Below are positions 39,371 through 48,161 of a DNA stretch of 64,000 bases, piece by piece. The stretch spans positions 930,001 to 994,000 of the forward strand of contig NZ_LT897781.1 of the NCBI RefSeq assembly GCF_900188315.1, written 5' to 3'. The notes below the pieces were generated by a model. That model did not search any database. It saw only the letters and a program-made list of their open reading frames with translations, and was not told where the DNA came from. The DNA comes from Marinobacter sp. es.042. GTDB taxonomy: Bacteria; Pseudomonadota; Gammaproteobacteria; Pseudomonadales; Oleiphilaceae. Both the position numbers and the translations under genes were made by a program. Every line of letters begins with the position of its first letter. Position 1 is the stretch's first letter.

Positions 39371-39862
39371 ATGGCGGGTCACAGTAAGTGGGCCAACATC
39401 AAGCACCGCAAGGCGGCACAGGATGCCAGGCGGGGCAAGATCTTCACCAAAATCATTCGTGAGCTGACCTTGGCCGCGCGCCAGGGCGGGGGGAATCCCG
39501 ATGATAATCCCCGCCTGCGCGCCGTCATCGACAAGGCGCTCACCGCCAATATGAAAAAAGACACCATCGAGCGAGCGGTCGAGCGCGGCGCCGGTGCCGA
39601 AGACCTTGCGGCCCAGGAAGACGGTTCCTGGGAAATCGTAACCACACCCGAGCAGTTTCTGGACGTAGAGGAATCTCTGGTCAATGCCGGGCTGGTGCCG
39701 GACAATGCCGAAGTAACCATGGTTCCATCCACGCGGGTTGAGCTGGATCGGGACGGCGCAGAAACCATCCTGAAGCTCATTGATATGCTCGAAGATCTGG
39801 ACGATGTTCAGAATGTCTACCACAACGCGGATATCTCCGGCGATATCATGGAATCGCTTTGA
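39371..39862 (+). CDS. yebC: YebC/PmpR family protein with a large internal in-frame deletion
   Basis: The N-terminus [20 protein letters not shown] and the C-terminus ([40 protein letters not shown]) are clearly YebC/TACO1. The protein has only 163 residues; family members have about 240-250. Comparison with E. coli YebC shows that about 85 residues are absent between ERGAG (residue 75) and the segment [21 protein letters not shown], including the usual YEGYGPGG and NRTVAEVRHAF blocks. The junction is near 39587-39600, where a GAGAE-like string occurs at both former ends. The frame is intact, so a short protein is likely made. YebC proteins bind ribosomes or DNA; full function is doubtful. 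Confidence 0.85.
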   Translation: MAGHSKWANIKHRKAAQDARRGKIFTKIIRELTLAARQGGGNPDDNPRLRAVIDKALTANMKKDTIERAVERGAGAEDLAAQEDGSWEIVTTPEQFLDVEESLVNAGLVPDNAEVTMVPSTRVELDRDGAETILKLIDMLEDLDDVQNVYHNADISGDIMESL

Positions 39863-39880
39863 CCAGTCAGGGGTATTGAT

Positions 39881-40408
39881 GTGGCGATAATTCTGGGCGT
39901 TGATCCGGGGTCACGAATTACCGGTTACGGTGTCATTCGGGCCGATGGTCGACACATCGAGTACATCGACAGTGGCTGTATCCGGGTGGGCGAGAAACCT
40001 ATGGCGGAACGCCTCCAGACCATTTTCCAGAGCCTTGCCACCCTGATCGGAGAATATCGGCCAGAAGAATTTGCCATTGAGCAGGTGTTCATGGCCCGCA
40101 ATCCCGATTCTGCTCTAAAACTCGGTCAGGCCCGCGGCGCGGCCATCGTCAGTGCCGCCAACAGTGGCTTGGCGGTTCATGAATACTCTGCGAGGCAGGT
40201 AAAACAGGCGGTGGTGGGCAAGGGTGGTGCTGACAAGTCTCAGGTGCAGCACATGGTTCAGGTGTTGCTCTCGCTCTCACGCAAACCCCAGGCGGATGCG
40301 GCCGATGCGCTCGCCATTGCCATGTGCCACGCCCACATGAGCCAGAGTATTCTGCGGGTGGCCAGTGGCGCGGGAAAAGTCCGAAGCGGTCGCGTGCGAC
40401 AACAATAA
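39881..40408 (+). CDS. ruvC: Crossover junction endodeoxyribonuclease RuvC
   Basis: Holliday junction resolvase, 175 residues, RNase H fold. Acidic catalytic residues Asp8 ([12 protein letters not shown]), Glu67 (FAIEQVFM) and the Asp pair in [13 protein letters not shown] start. First of ruvCAB, 18 bases after yebC. Confidence 0.96.
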   Translation: MAIILGVDPGSRITGYGVIRADGRHIEYIDSGCIRVGEKPMAERLQTIFQSLATLIGEYRPEEFAIEQVFMARNPDSALKLGQARGAAIVSAANSGLAVHEYSARQVKQAVVGKGGADKSQVQHMVQVLLSLSRKPQADAADALAIAMCHAHMSQSILRVASGAGKVRSGRVRQQ

Positions 40409-40438
40409 ACCGCTCCCAAGAGCGACAGGAGATTTAGT

Positions 40439-41068
40439 TTGATTGGTCGTATCCGAGGTATTCTGGTTGAAAAGGCTCCGGGCCAAGCGCTGGTTGAGTG
40501 CGCGGGCTTGGGCTATGAAGTCGACATCCCCTATACCACCTTCTTTCATCTGCCGGAGACCGGCGATGAAGTCACCCTGCATATCCATTTTGCCGTCCGA
40601 GAAGACGCCCAGAGCCTCTACGGCTTTGCTTCCAGCCTGGACCGGGACCTCTTCCGCCTGCTGATCAAGGTCAATGGGGTTGGCCCGAAACTCGCCGTTG
40701 GCATTCTTTCCGGATTGGACGCCCAGCAGTTCATTCGCTGCGTTGAGAACCGTGACTCCGCCTCACTGGTCAAGCTGCCCGGCGTTGGCAAGAAGACAGC
40801 AGAACGGCTTCTTATTGAAATGGCGGACCGGATAGGGCAACTTGAAGGGCAATTTGTGCCAACGTCGCTCGAGACGACAGGCGTGGGGCAGCCGGGCGGA
40901 CAGGGCCCCGCTCGCGGGCCGGCGGCCACTGAAGAGGCGGAAGCCGCACTGGTCGCTCTGGGTTACAAGCCCCAGGAGGCTGCCAAGGCCATCAGCAAAG
41001 TGGCCGAGGAGGGAATGAGTAGCGAGACGCTCATCCGTCTGGCCCTGCGAAACATGATTCCGGCCTGA
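40439..41068 (+). CDS. ruvA: Holliday junction branch migration protein RuvA
   Basis: 209 residues. OB domain (MIGRIRGILVEKAPGQALVE), helix-hairpin-helix domain (LIKVNGVGPKLAVGIL and LVKLPGVGKKTAERLL), and a C-terminal RuvB-binding UBA-like domain (ALVALGYKPQEAAKAI). TTG start with an AGGAG ribosome-binding site. Tetramer that loads RuvB onto junctions. Confidence 0.96.
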   Translation: MIGRIRGILVEKAPGQALVECAGLGYEVDIPYTTFFHLPETGDEVTLHIHFAVREDAQSLYGFASSLDRDLFRLLIKVNGVGPKLAVGILSGLDAQQFIRCVENRDSASLVKLPGVGKKTAERLLIEMADRIGQLEGQFVPTSLETTGVGQPGGQGPARGPAATEEAEAALVALGYKPQEAAKAISKVAEEGMSSETLIRLALRNMIPA

Positions 41069-41200
41069 TCGTCAGAACCTGTCGCGAACCTGTAGAGAGC
41101 GTAACGTGACACCTGCTAACCCCTTTGTACAATTGGGGCTGCGCTGGAATAGCGGGCAAACGTGAGGCACGATGTTGATTCCCACACTATGGGTGATGCC

Positions 41201-42232
41201 ATGATCGAATCCGACCGGTTGATCTCGGCCCGGGCCGGTGAATATGAGGAAGTACAGGACAGGGCCATTCGCCCGACCCTGCTGGCCGAGTATGTTGGCC
41301 AGCCCACGGTCCGTGAGCAGATGGATATTTTCATATCCGCGGCCCGGGGTCGTCAGGAAGCGCTGGACCACGTTCTGATCTTTGGCCCGCCCGGTCTGGG
41401 CAAAACAACCCTTGCCAATATCATCGCCAATGAGATGGGCGTATCCATCAAGACAACGTCTGGTCCTGTGCTTGAAAAAGCCGGCGACCTGGCCGCCATG
41501 CTGACTAATCTCGAAGAAGGTGACGTTCTCTTCATTGACGAGATCCACCGTCTCAGCGCGGCAGTGGAAGAAGTGCTGTATCCGGCGATGGAAGATTACC
41601 AGCTCGACATCATGATCGGCGAGGGCCCGGCCGCCCGCTCCATCAAACTGGACCTGCCGCCGTTCACCCTCGTCGGGGCGACCACCCGTGCAGGCTTGCT
41701 GACTTCGCCGCTGCGCGACCGCTTCGGCATCGTGCAGCGGCTTGAGTTTTATAACACAGAAGATCTCACCAGTATCATTCTGCGCTCCGCGCGATTGTCT
41801 TCGGTAGCCGTCGATGAGGCAGGCGCGTTCGAAATTGCCCGCCGGTCCCGGGGTACCCCGCGTATCGCCAATCGTCTGTTGCGTCGTGTCCGCGATTTTG
41901 CGGAAGTCCGCTCAGATGGTCGTATCACCTCTGACATCGCCGATCAGGCACTGAACATGCTGAAAGTCGATAACCAGGGTTTCGATCACATGGATCGGCG
42001 CCTGCTGCTGGCCATGATCGAGAAATTCGACGGTGGCCCGGTGGGGGTCGAGAGCCTTGCTGCCGCGATCAGTGAAGAGCGCGGCACCATTGAGGATGTG
42101 CTTGAGCCCTTCCTGATCCAGCAGGGTTATATGGTCCGGACTCCCAGAGGGCGGATGGTGACCTCCAACGCCTATCAGCATTTCGGCGTGATTCCGCCGA
42201 AGTCTGGCAGGGAGGACGATCTTTTTGGTTGA
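41201..42232 (+). CDS. ruvB: Holliday junction branch migration helicase RuvB
   Basis: AAA+ motor, 343 residues from [10 protein letters not shown]. Walker [12 protein letters not shown], Walker [10 protein letters not shown], sensor [18 protein letters not shown]-terminal winged helix ([20 protein letters not shown]). The frame is open to 41162; the ATG at 41201 matches other RuvB N-termini. The stop overlaps the ybgC start. Confidence 0.97.
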   Translation: MIESDRLISARAGEYEEVQDRAIRPTLLAEYVGQPTVREQMDIFISAARGRQEALDHVLIFGPPGLGKTTLANIIANEMGVSIKTTSGPVLEKAGDLAAMLTNLEEGDVLFIDEIHRLSAAVEEVLYPAMEDYQLDIMIGEGPAARSIKLDLPPFTLVGATTRAGLLTSPLRDRFGIVQRLEFYNTEDLTSIILRSARLSSVAVDEAGAFEIARRSRGTPRIANRLLRRVRDFAEVRSDGRITSDIADQALNMLKVDNQGFDHMDRRLLLAMIEKFDGGPVGVESLAAAISEERGTIEDVLEPFLIQQGYMVRTPRGRMVTSNAYQHFGVIPPKSGREDDLFG

Positions 42233-42686
42233 ACAGGCGCCAGAGGGAAGGTTTGAACTGCCGATTCGGGTCTATATCGAGGACACCGACGCTGGTGGCA
42301 TCGTATTTCATGCCAAATATCTCCATTACATGGAGCGGGCCCGAACCGAATGGGTGCGCAGTTGCGGCGTTGGACTAAGGGCGGGTCTGGCAGACAATAT
42401 CAGTTATGTGGTGCAACGGCTGACCATTCATTATGCGGTGCCGGCCAAGCTTGATGACGAACTGCTGGTTACTGCGGAACCGGTGGCTTTTGGTAGAGTC
42501 TGGATGGATTTCCGTCAGCGTGTGATGCGGGCCCAAGACCGAAAGTTGCTGAGTGACAGTGATGTGCGGGTCGCCTGCGTAGCGCTTGATTCCGGTCGTC
42601 CCCGCCGGTTACCGACGAATATGCAGGAATTGCTGGCCAGGAATGTCCAGCCCACCGAAACGATAAACATAACGAGCCAGGAGTAA
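42225..42686 (+). CDS. ybgC: Tol-Pal associated acyl-CoA thioesterase YbgC
   Basis: Hotdog-fold thioesterase, 153 residues: [26 protein letters not shown] contains the catalytic Asp of the 4HBT family. First gene of the tol-pal cluster; it starts with TTG inside the end of ruvB. Its role is thought to be in phospholipid acyl metabolism linked to the Tol system. Confidence 0.93.
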   Translation: MVEQAPEGRFELPIRVYIEDTDAGGIVFHAKYLHYMERARTEWVRSCGVGLRAGLADNISYVVQRLTIHYAVPAKLDDELLVTAEPVAFGRVWMDFRQRVMRAQDRKLLSDSDVRVACVALDSGRPRRLPTNMQELLARNVQPTETINITSQE

Positions 42687-42689
42687 GAA

Positions 42690-43379
42690 GTGGATTCAGA
42701 ACTTTCAGTCTGGTACCTCATTGCCAATGCCGGTGTCTTGGTTCAGCTGGTCATGCTTTTGCTGGCCCTGGCGTCAATCATGTCCTGGGCCCTGATTTTC
42801 CAGCGTTTTCAGGTATTCCGGAAGGCCAAGAGGGCGCAATTGGCGTTCGAGGAGCGTTTCTGGTCCGGCATGGATCTGGGGCAGTTGTACCGGGAGGTGA
42901 ACGCGGATCCAACACCGTTTTCCGGCATGGAATCCCTGTTCCGGGCCGGTTTCAAGGAGTTTTCCCGGTTGCGCCAGCAAAGCCGGGATGCCGATGCCGT
43001 CATGGAAGGTACCCAGCGTGCAATGCGGGTGGCCTTTTCCCGGGAGCACGAGCGCCTGGAAGCCAGCCTGCCGTTTCTGGCGACTGTCGGCTCTACCAGT
43101 CCGTACATCGGTCTGTTTGGCACAGTATGGGGCATTATGAATTCTTTCCGCGGCCTTGCTCAGGTACAGCAGGCAACGCTGGCGACTGTGGCGCCGGGCA
43201 TTTCCGAGGCCCTGATTGCCACCGCCATGGGTCTGTTCGCCGCCATTCCAGCGGTTATCGCTTACAACCGTTTCTCGGCCATGTCTGATGCGCTGCTGAA
43301 AAACTATGAAACCTTTGCCGATGAGTTTTCCAGCATTCTTCATCGTCGCGTACACCAGAGCGAAAAGGGTGCCGCATGA
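42690..43379 (+). CDS. tolQ: TolQ inner-membrane motor protein
   Basis: 229 residues with three TM helices (about 15-37, 130-155, 168-190). Conserved core: PFLATVGSTSPYIGLFGTVWG and GISEALIATAMGLFAAIPAVI. Forms the proton channel with TolR that energises TolA. GTG start, three bases after ybgC. Confidence 0.97.
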   Translation: MDSELSVWYLIANAGVLVQLVMLLLALASIMSWALIFQRFQVFRKAKRAQLAFEERFWSGMDLGQLYREVNADPTPFSGMESLFRAGFKEFSRLRQQSRDADAVMEGTQRAMRVAFSREHERLEASLPFLATVGSTSPYIGLFGTVWGIMNSFRGLAQVQQATLATVAPGISEALIATAMGLFAAIPAVIAYNRFSAMSDALLKNYETFADEFSSILHRRVHQSEKGAA

Positions 43380-43425
43380 TGGTGGCTGAATTCATGGGCA
43401 GGGATCAGCTTGGGAGCACTGCTTT

Positions 43426-43872
43426 ATGAAGGGCATGGGAATGATGCCGGAAAACCGGCGCAAGCCAATGTCGGAAATCAATGTGGTTCCGTACATTGAC
43501 GTAATGCTGGTGTTGCTGATCATCTTCATGGTGACCGCCCCGATGCTGACGCAAGGGGTGAAGGTTGATCTGCCCCAGACCACTTCCGATCCTATTCAGT
43601 CTGACAAGGATGTTGAGTCCATCATTGTTTCGGTTGATGCAAACGGAGCGTACTACGTCGAGATTGGAGACGAAGGCAGTGATCCCATGACACTGTCTGA
43701 CTTGCGGGCCCAGGTCTCCAAGATCCTCTCGCAGCGGGCCTCCAGTGAGGTTCTGGTTCGCGGCGATGAAAACGTTCCATACGGCACCGTTGTCAGATTA
43801 ATGGCGGAATTGCAGGGTGCCGGGGCGAGCAGTATCGGCCTGATCACCGAATCACCTCAGGACGACAATTGA
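43426..43872 (+). CDS. tolR: TolR inner-membrane protein
   Basis: 148 residues, one TM helix (about 20-42) with the proton-carrying Asp in NVVPYIDVMLVLLIIFMV, then a periplasmic domain. Several ATGs lie close together; 43426 has a GGGAG site at suitable distance, whereas 43435 and 43441 are possible. Works with TolQ. Confidence 0.95.
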   Translation: MKGMGMMPENRRKPMSEINVVPYIDVMLVLLIIFMVTAPMLTQGVKVDLPQTTSDPIQSDKDVESIIVSVDANGAYYVEIGDEGSDPMTLSDLRAQVSKILSQRASSEVLVRGDENVPYGTVVRLMAELQGAGASSIGLITESPQDDN

Positions 43873-43894
43873 CAGTGGTGCGGGCAGGATTGTT

Positions 43895-44932
43895 GTGAGA
43901 GATCACCAGCGCGAAGTAACCACAACTGGCGTGCCTCCGTGGAAATCACCGGTGGCGCTCTCGGTCACGCTGCACTTGTTGATTCTGGGCATCGCGCTTG
44001 CGGGCTGGTCCTGGACTAGCCCTGTTCAGGAACCCACGCCCAGGAGCATATCGGCCCGGCTGATTACCCAGCAGGAGCCGGAACCGAGCCCCGTGGTAGA
44101 GCCGGTCGATCAGCAAAAGCGGGACGAAGAACGCCGGGCCGAAGAGCAGCGTCGCAAGGAAGAAGCTGAACGACAAAGGCAAGAGGAAGAAGCCCGTCGC
44201 ATTGCAGAGCAGAAGCGGCAGGAAGAACAAAAACGGCTCCAACAGCAGAAAGAGCAGGAGCGTCAGGAAGCCGAGGCGAAAGAACGCGAAGCCCGGAAAG
44301 CCCGCGAAGCGGAGGCTGCCCGTCAGAAGGCGGAGGCAGAAGCCAAGGAGCGGGCCAGGCAGAAAGCTGAGGAAGAAAAGCGCCGTCAGGACGAGGCAAA
44401 ACGAAAAGCCGAAGAAGAGAAACGGCGCCAGGAAGAGCAGCGGAAGCGGGAAGAGGCCGAGCGCAAGCGCCAGGAGGAACTGGCTCGTCAGGAGGCTGAG
44501 CGCAAGCGGCTTGAGGCAGAGCGCAAACTCCAGGAGCAGCAGCTTGAGGCCAAGGCCGAGGCGGCTCAGAGGGCCCGGGAAGAGGAAGCCCGTCGCCAGA
44601 GAGAGGCGGCCGCTGCGAAAGCGCGGGAAGCCCGGATGTTGTCGGATAGTGAGAAGTACCAGGCTCTGATCCGTGAGCGCTTGAGCCAGGCGTGGTATCC
44701 GCCCAGTTCGGCTACTGAAGAGATGACAGCGCGGCTCCAGATTACCCTGTTACCGACAGGTGAGCTTGCCGGGGTGCGGTTGGTCAGTAGCAGCGGGAAT
44801 ACCGCGTTCGACAACTCCGCTCTCGGGGCGGTGCGCTCCCTGAGTCGTTACCCGATACCCAATGATCGGGATACCTTTGAACGGTATTTCAGACAGTTTA
44901 CGATTGAATTCAACCCTCGCCGGTTGAGATAA
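43895..44932 (+). CDS. tolA: TolA, periplasm-spanning protein of Tol-Pal
   Basis: 345 residues. N-terminal TM anchor (about 20-40), a long Glu/Lys/Arg/Ala/Gln-rich coiled coil (about 70-245; repeated EAERQRQEEE-like runs), then the C-terminal TolB/Pal-interacting domain (QALIRERLSQAWYPPS...). Low-complexity purine-rich DNA runs from about 44110 to 44640, which explains long antisense ORFs there. GTG start after AGGA. Confidence 0.95.
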   Translation: MRDHQREVTTTGVPPWKSPVALSVTLHLLILGIALAGWSWTSPVQEPTPRSISARLITQQEPEPSPVVEPVDQQKRDEERRAEEQRRKEEAERQRQEEEARRIAEQKRQEEQKRLQQQKEQERQEAEAKEREARKAREAEAARQKAEAEAKERARQKAEEEKRRQDEAKRKAEEEKRRQEEQRKREEAERKRQEELARQEAERKRLEAERKLQEQQLEAKAEAAQRAREEEARRQREAAAAKAREARMLSDSEKYQALIRERLSQAWYPPSSATEEMTARLQITLLPTGELAGVRLVSSSGNTAFDNSALGAVRSLSRYPIPNDRDTFERYFRQFTIEFNPRRLR

Positions 44933-44948
44933 GGATGCGGATAACACC

Positions 44949-46262
44949 ATGACACATCGGATTTGGCACAAACCGTCCAGAACGCTTCTTGCCGCCACGG
45001 CCCTGATCTTTTTCGCGGTTTCGGCAGCCCGGGCGGAGCTGTTGATCCGGATTACTGAAGGCGCGGATTCGGCCATCCCCGTTGCAGTGGTGCCTTTCGC
45101 CGAGTCTGGACAGATGCCCGCTGGAGACAAGGTCAGCAGCATCGTCCAGGCGGATTTGACCATGACGGGCGAATTCCGGACTCTTCCCCCAGAGAAGATG
45201 TTGAGCCTGCCATCCAGGCGGGAGGAAGTGTATTTCCGGGACTGGCGCCTGCTAGGCCAGCGCTATGTCCTGGTGGGGGCGCTCAGCCGGAGTGGTGACC
45301 GAGTTCAGGCCCGGTATGAGTTGTTCGATGTAAACCGCGAGGAGCGGATTCTCGGTGAAACTGCGGCGGCGCCTGCCTCCAATATGCGCTCGCTCGCTCA
45401 CCACATCAGCGACAAGGTATATGAGGCCATCACGGGTGTGCCGGGTGCCTTCTCAACCAAGCTTGCCTACATCACGCTTGATACCGCCAATGGCAAACCC
45501 CGTTACCGTCTGCAGGTCAGTGACGTGGACGGCAAGCGCGCCAGAATCCGGCTCGAAAGCCAGGAACCCATCCTGTCACCGGCATGGTCGCCAGACGGGG
45601 AAAAGCTGGCCTATGTGTCGTTCGAAACCGGGAAGCCGGTGATTTTTGTTCACGAGCTTGCAACCGGCAATCGCACCAAAGTAGCAGATTTTCCTGGGCT
45701 CAACTCGGCGCCGGCCTGGTCCGACGATGGCCGATCGTTGTTGATGACCCTCTCGAAAGACGGCAACGCCGAGATCTATCGGATGAACCTGGATACCCGG
45801 CAATTGACCAAGCTTACCAACCACTGGGCTATTGATACCGAGCCGAGCTATGACGCCCTTGGCAAGGGTATTTTCTTTACGTCGGACCGGTCCGGAGGTC
45901 CGCAGATTTACCACATGGATACACCGGGTGCGGAGCCTCGTCGTATCACCTTCGGCAGCCGTTACAACGCCCGGCCGCGGCCGGACAATGACGGTAACTA
46001 TGTGTATTACGTTCACCAGCGCGATCGGGCATTTCACATTGCCCGTACCGAACTGAAAACCGGGGAGGAAACGATCCTTACCCGCACCGGGTCTGATGAG
46101 TCTCCCAGTGTTGCGCCTAACGGCCGGATGCTGATCTACGCTACCCGGCAGAATGGCAGCAACGTGCTCACAGTTATTTCGGCGGATGGTGGAGCAGCGT
46201 ATAGCTTGCCGGCATCCGAAGGCGATGTCCGTGAGCCCGCCTGGGGACCTTTGGTTCGCTGA
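44949..46262 (+). CDS. tolB: TolB periplasmic beta-propeller protein
   Basis: 437 residues. Signal peptide (cut near SAARA-ELL, about residue 29), N-terminal domain, then a six-bladed WD/PD40 propeller with repeats such as SPAWSPDGEKLAYVS, SAPAWSDDGRSLLMT and ARPRPDNDGNYVYYV. Links Pal to other envelope proteins during cell constriction. Confidence 0.97.
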   Translation: MTHRIWHKPSRTLLAATALIFFAVSAARAELLIRITEGADSAIPVAVVPFAESGQMPAGDKVSSIVQADLTMTGEFRTLPPEKMLSLPSRREEVYFRDWRLLGQRYVLVGALSRSGDRVQARYELFDVNREERILGETAAAPASNMRSLAHHISDKVYEAITGVPGAFSTKLAYITLDTANGKPRYRLQVSDVDGKRARIRLESQEPILSPAWSPDGEKLAYVSFETGKPVIFVHELATGNRTKVADFPGLNSAPAWSDDGRSLLMTLSKDGNAEIYRMNLDTRQLTKLTNHWAIDTEPSYDALGKGIFFTSDRSGGPQIYHMDTPGAEPRRITFGSRYNARPRPDNDGNYVYYVHQRDRAFHIARTELKTGEETILTRTGSDESPSVAPNGRMLIYATRQNGSNVLTVISADGGAAYSLPASEGDVREPAWGPLVR

Positions 46263-46329
46263 CTCCCGGAGCTTTCCGGTGTTGGCCATTGTTCAAGCAA
46301 TAACGTCACTCAACTGAAAGGAAGAAAAC

Positions 46330-46902
46330 ATGAATTTTTCAGCTCAATCAAAAGCGTTCGCACTGTTGTTGTCCGTCGGTCTGGTAGCTGGCTGTAGCTC
46401 TACCGGTGGTACCTCAGAAGGCGGCGGCGAGTATGGTTCCGATGTGGCTGCTGTAGACCAGGAAGGTGGATCTACCGTTTACGGTGGTGACGACCAGGGC
46501 GGTGTTTCTTCTTCAGCCATGACCGAAGAGGAGCGTATGGAAGCTCGCCAGCAGGCCGAACAACAGGCACTGCGTGAAATCACCACCTTCTACTTTGATT
46601 TCGATACCGCTGAAATCAAGCAGGAAGCCCGCGATGTCCTGGTGGCCCATGCCCGTTTCCTCGCCAACAACCCGGGTCAGAACGTGCGCATTGAGGGTCA
46701 CGCCGACGAGCGTGGTACCAAGGAATACAACCTGGCCCTTGGTGAGCGTCGTGCTAACGCCGTTCAGCGTTTCCTGATCGTAAACGGTGCTTCACGTGGC
46801 CAGCTCGAGACCGTAAGCTATGGCGAAGAGAAGCCGGCCGTGATGGGTTCCAGCGAGAGCGCCTGGGCCCAGAATCGTCGTGTAGAACTCGTATTTGAGT
46901 AA
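46330..46902 (+). CDS. pal: Peptidoglycan-associated lipoprotein Pal
   Basis: 190 residues. Lipobox LVAGC with Cys22 as the lipidated residue, a Gly/Ser-rich linker, then an OmpA-type peptidoglycan-binding domain (YFDFDTAEIKQEAR, IEGHADERGTKEYNLALGERRANAV). Outer-membrane anchored. Separated from tolB by 67 bases, with a GAAAGGAAG ribosome-binding site. Confidence 0.97.
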   Translation: MNFSAQSKAFALLLSVGLVAGCSSTGGTSEGGGEYGSDVAAVDQEGGSTVYGGDDQGGVSSSAMTEEERMEARQQAEQQALREITTFYFDFDTAEIKQEARDVLVAHARFLANNPGQNVRIEGHADERGTKEYNLALGERRANAVQRFLIVNGASRGQLETVSYGEEKPAVMGSSESAWAQNRRVELVFE

Positions 46903-46918
46903 TCACACAGGAACGACC

Positions 46919-47665
46919 ATGAGAAAAATCCTCATGGCGACAGTGGTGCTCCCGCTTGCCCTCGGGCAGGCGGGAGTCACTCTGGCGCAATCAGCCCAGG
47001 ACAGTCAGCGCAACGTCAACAGCAACCAGGCGACGGCGGAACTGTTCTACATGATCCAGCAGCTTCAGGGTGAAGTCAGGCGGCTCCAGGGCGAAGTGGA
47101 GGAGCAGAGGCACCTGATTAACCGCCTGCAGCAGCAAGGGCGCGACCGTTATATCGATCTGGACCAGCGTATTCTGGACCTCTCGGAAAAGGTGGCATCT
47201 CAGCCGGCTCCCGAGGCCAACGATGGTGTTGGCTCTGCTGCCTCGGGCCAGGCCCGGGAGACCAGGGAATATCGACAGCCCGATGCGGAAGAGCGAAAGG
47301 CCTACGAGCAGATCCAGGACCTGATTCGTAATCAGAAAAAATACGATGAGGCCATCAGCCGGATATACGAATTTATCGATGAATATCCGGAAGGGGATCT
47401 GACGGTCAACGCCTATTACTGGCTCGGCGAGGTTTACCTGGTCAAGCCGCAGCTCGAACAGGCAAAACAGGCGTTCACGATTGTCGCTACCCGTTTTGCC
47501 GACCATCGCAAGGCTCCGGATGCGGTCTATAAGCTGGGCGTAACTCATGATCGCCTGGGCGAAAAGGAACAGGCCCGGCGCAGCATGCAAACTGTGATTG
47601 ATGATTACCCGTCCAGCAGTGCTGCTGACCTCGCACGGAAGTTTCTGGAGTCCCAGAACGGCTGA
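46919..47665 (+). CDS. cpoB: Cell division coordinator CpoB (YbgF)
   Basis: 248 residues. Signal peptide (MRKILMATVVLPLALGQAG), a coiled-coil trimerisation region (about 38-90), and TPR repeats in the C-terminal half (AISRIYEFIDEYPEGDL, AYYWLGEVYLVKPQLEQAKQ, AVYKLGVTHDRLGEKEQA). Coordinates outer-membrane constriction and PBP1B activity with Tol-Pal. Start chosen at 46919 for its AGGAAC site and signal peptide; the frame extends to 46895. No queE/queC follow, unlike Pseudomonas. Confidence 0.94.
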   Translation: MRKILMATVVLPLALGQAGVTLAQSAQDSQRNVNSNQATAELFYMIQQLQGEVRRLQGEVEEQRHLINRLQQQGRDRYIDLDQRILDLSEKVASQPAPEANDGVGSAASGQARETREYRQPDAEERKAYEQIQDLIRNQKKYDEAISRIYEFIDEYPEGDLTVNAYYWLGEVYLVKPQLEQAKQAFTIVATRFADHRKAPDAVYKLGVTHDRLGEKEQARRSMQTVIDDYPSSSAADLARKFLESQNG

Positions 47666-47709
47666 TTGTCTGGCGCGGCAAAAATGTTGAGAAACCTGAG
47701 AAAAAGGGG

Positions 47710-47737
47710 TTGATCAACGGCCAAAAATCATTACTAT
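47710..47737 (+). promoter_or_regulatory. Promoter of the tRNA-Lys pair
   Basis: -35 TTGATC (47710-47715), 16-base spacer, -10 TACTAT (47732-47737), ending 13 bases before the first tRNA. The G+C-rich GCGCCTCG after the -10 resembles a stringent discriminator. Confidence 0.65.
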
Positions 47738-47750
47738 ATGCGCCTCGTTT

Positions 47751-47826
47751 GGGTCGTTAGCTCAGTTGGTAGAGCAGTTGGCTTTTAACCAATTGGTCGA
47801 AGGTTCGAATCCTTCACGACCCACCA
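47751..47826 (+). tRNA. tRNA-Lys (anticodon UUU), first copy
   Basis: 76 bases with encoded CCA. Acceptor GGGTCGT pairs with ACGACCC; the D arm has GCTCAGTTGGTAGAGC; the anticodon arm TTGGC-TTTTAA-CCAA gives UUU; the T arm has GGTTCGAATCC. All stems are intact. Identical to the second copy. Confidence 0.97.
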
Positions 47827-47894
47827 AACACGAAATACCGGGTGGGCTGAGTCATTCGGTATTGATTGAGGTCAAGGCTTCGGTCACCAGTTGC

Positions 47895-47970
47895 GGGTCG
47901 TTAGCTCAGTTGGTAGAGCAGTTGGCTTTTAACCAATTGGTCGAAGGTTCGAATCCTTCACGACCCACCA
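47895..47970 (+). tRNA. tRNA-Lys (anticodon UUU), second copy
   Basis: 76 bases, identical in every position to the tRNA at 47751-47826, with CCA encoded. A 68-base spacer of unrelated sequence separates them. The two are likely processed from one transcript ended by the terminator at 47998. Confidence 0.97.
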
Positions 47971-47997
47971 AATAACAGAAACCTGCGGGTTTTTGTG

Positions 47998-48028
47998 AAA
48001 AAAGAGCCTCCGGGCTCTTTTTTTTTGC
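47998..48028 (+). terminator. Terminator after the tRNA-Lys genes
   Basis: AAAAAAGAGCC-TCCG-GGCTCTTTTTTTTT: strong stem with a long T run, 28 bases after the second tRNA. Confidence 0.9.
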
Positions 48029-48038
48029 GTATACGTTC

Positions 48039-48130
48039 TTACCTAGGTAAACAGGTAACAGGCAAAGTAAACACAACTTTGTGATAGCACTGTTTCAGAA
48101 ACATTAAGCCTCGGGCATGAATGTTATAAT
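48039..48130 (+). promoter_or_regulatory. nadA upstream region: palindrome and -10 box
   Basis: A perfect 12-base palindrome TTACCTAGGTAA (48039-48050) is followed at once by a second AGGTAA half-site (48053-48058). Downstream, a perfect -10 TATAAT lies at 48125-48130 with poor -35. Transcription from it would begin near 48137. This is downstream of an in-frame ATG at 48117 and so favours the nadA start at 48162. The palindrome is a candidate operator; its regulator is not identified. Confidence 0.55.
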
Positions 48131-48161
48131 GCCAGGGTTCACGCAATACAGAGACGCAGTA

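Noticed and set aside
44110..44640. Purine-rich low-complexity tract
   Set aside because: Explained by the Lys/Glu/Arg/Ala coiled coil of TolA; not a separate repeat array.
47751..47970. Direct repeat pair resembling a CRISPR unit
   Set aside because: Only two repeats of 76 bases, each a complete tRNA-Lys; no cas genes.
47766..47975. 69-codon open frame with a repeated protein segment
   Set aside because: It runs through the two tRNA-Lys genes; the repeat is just the duplicated tRNA sequence.
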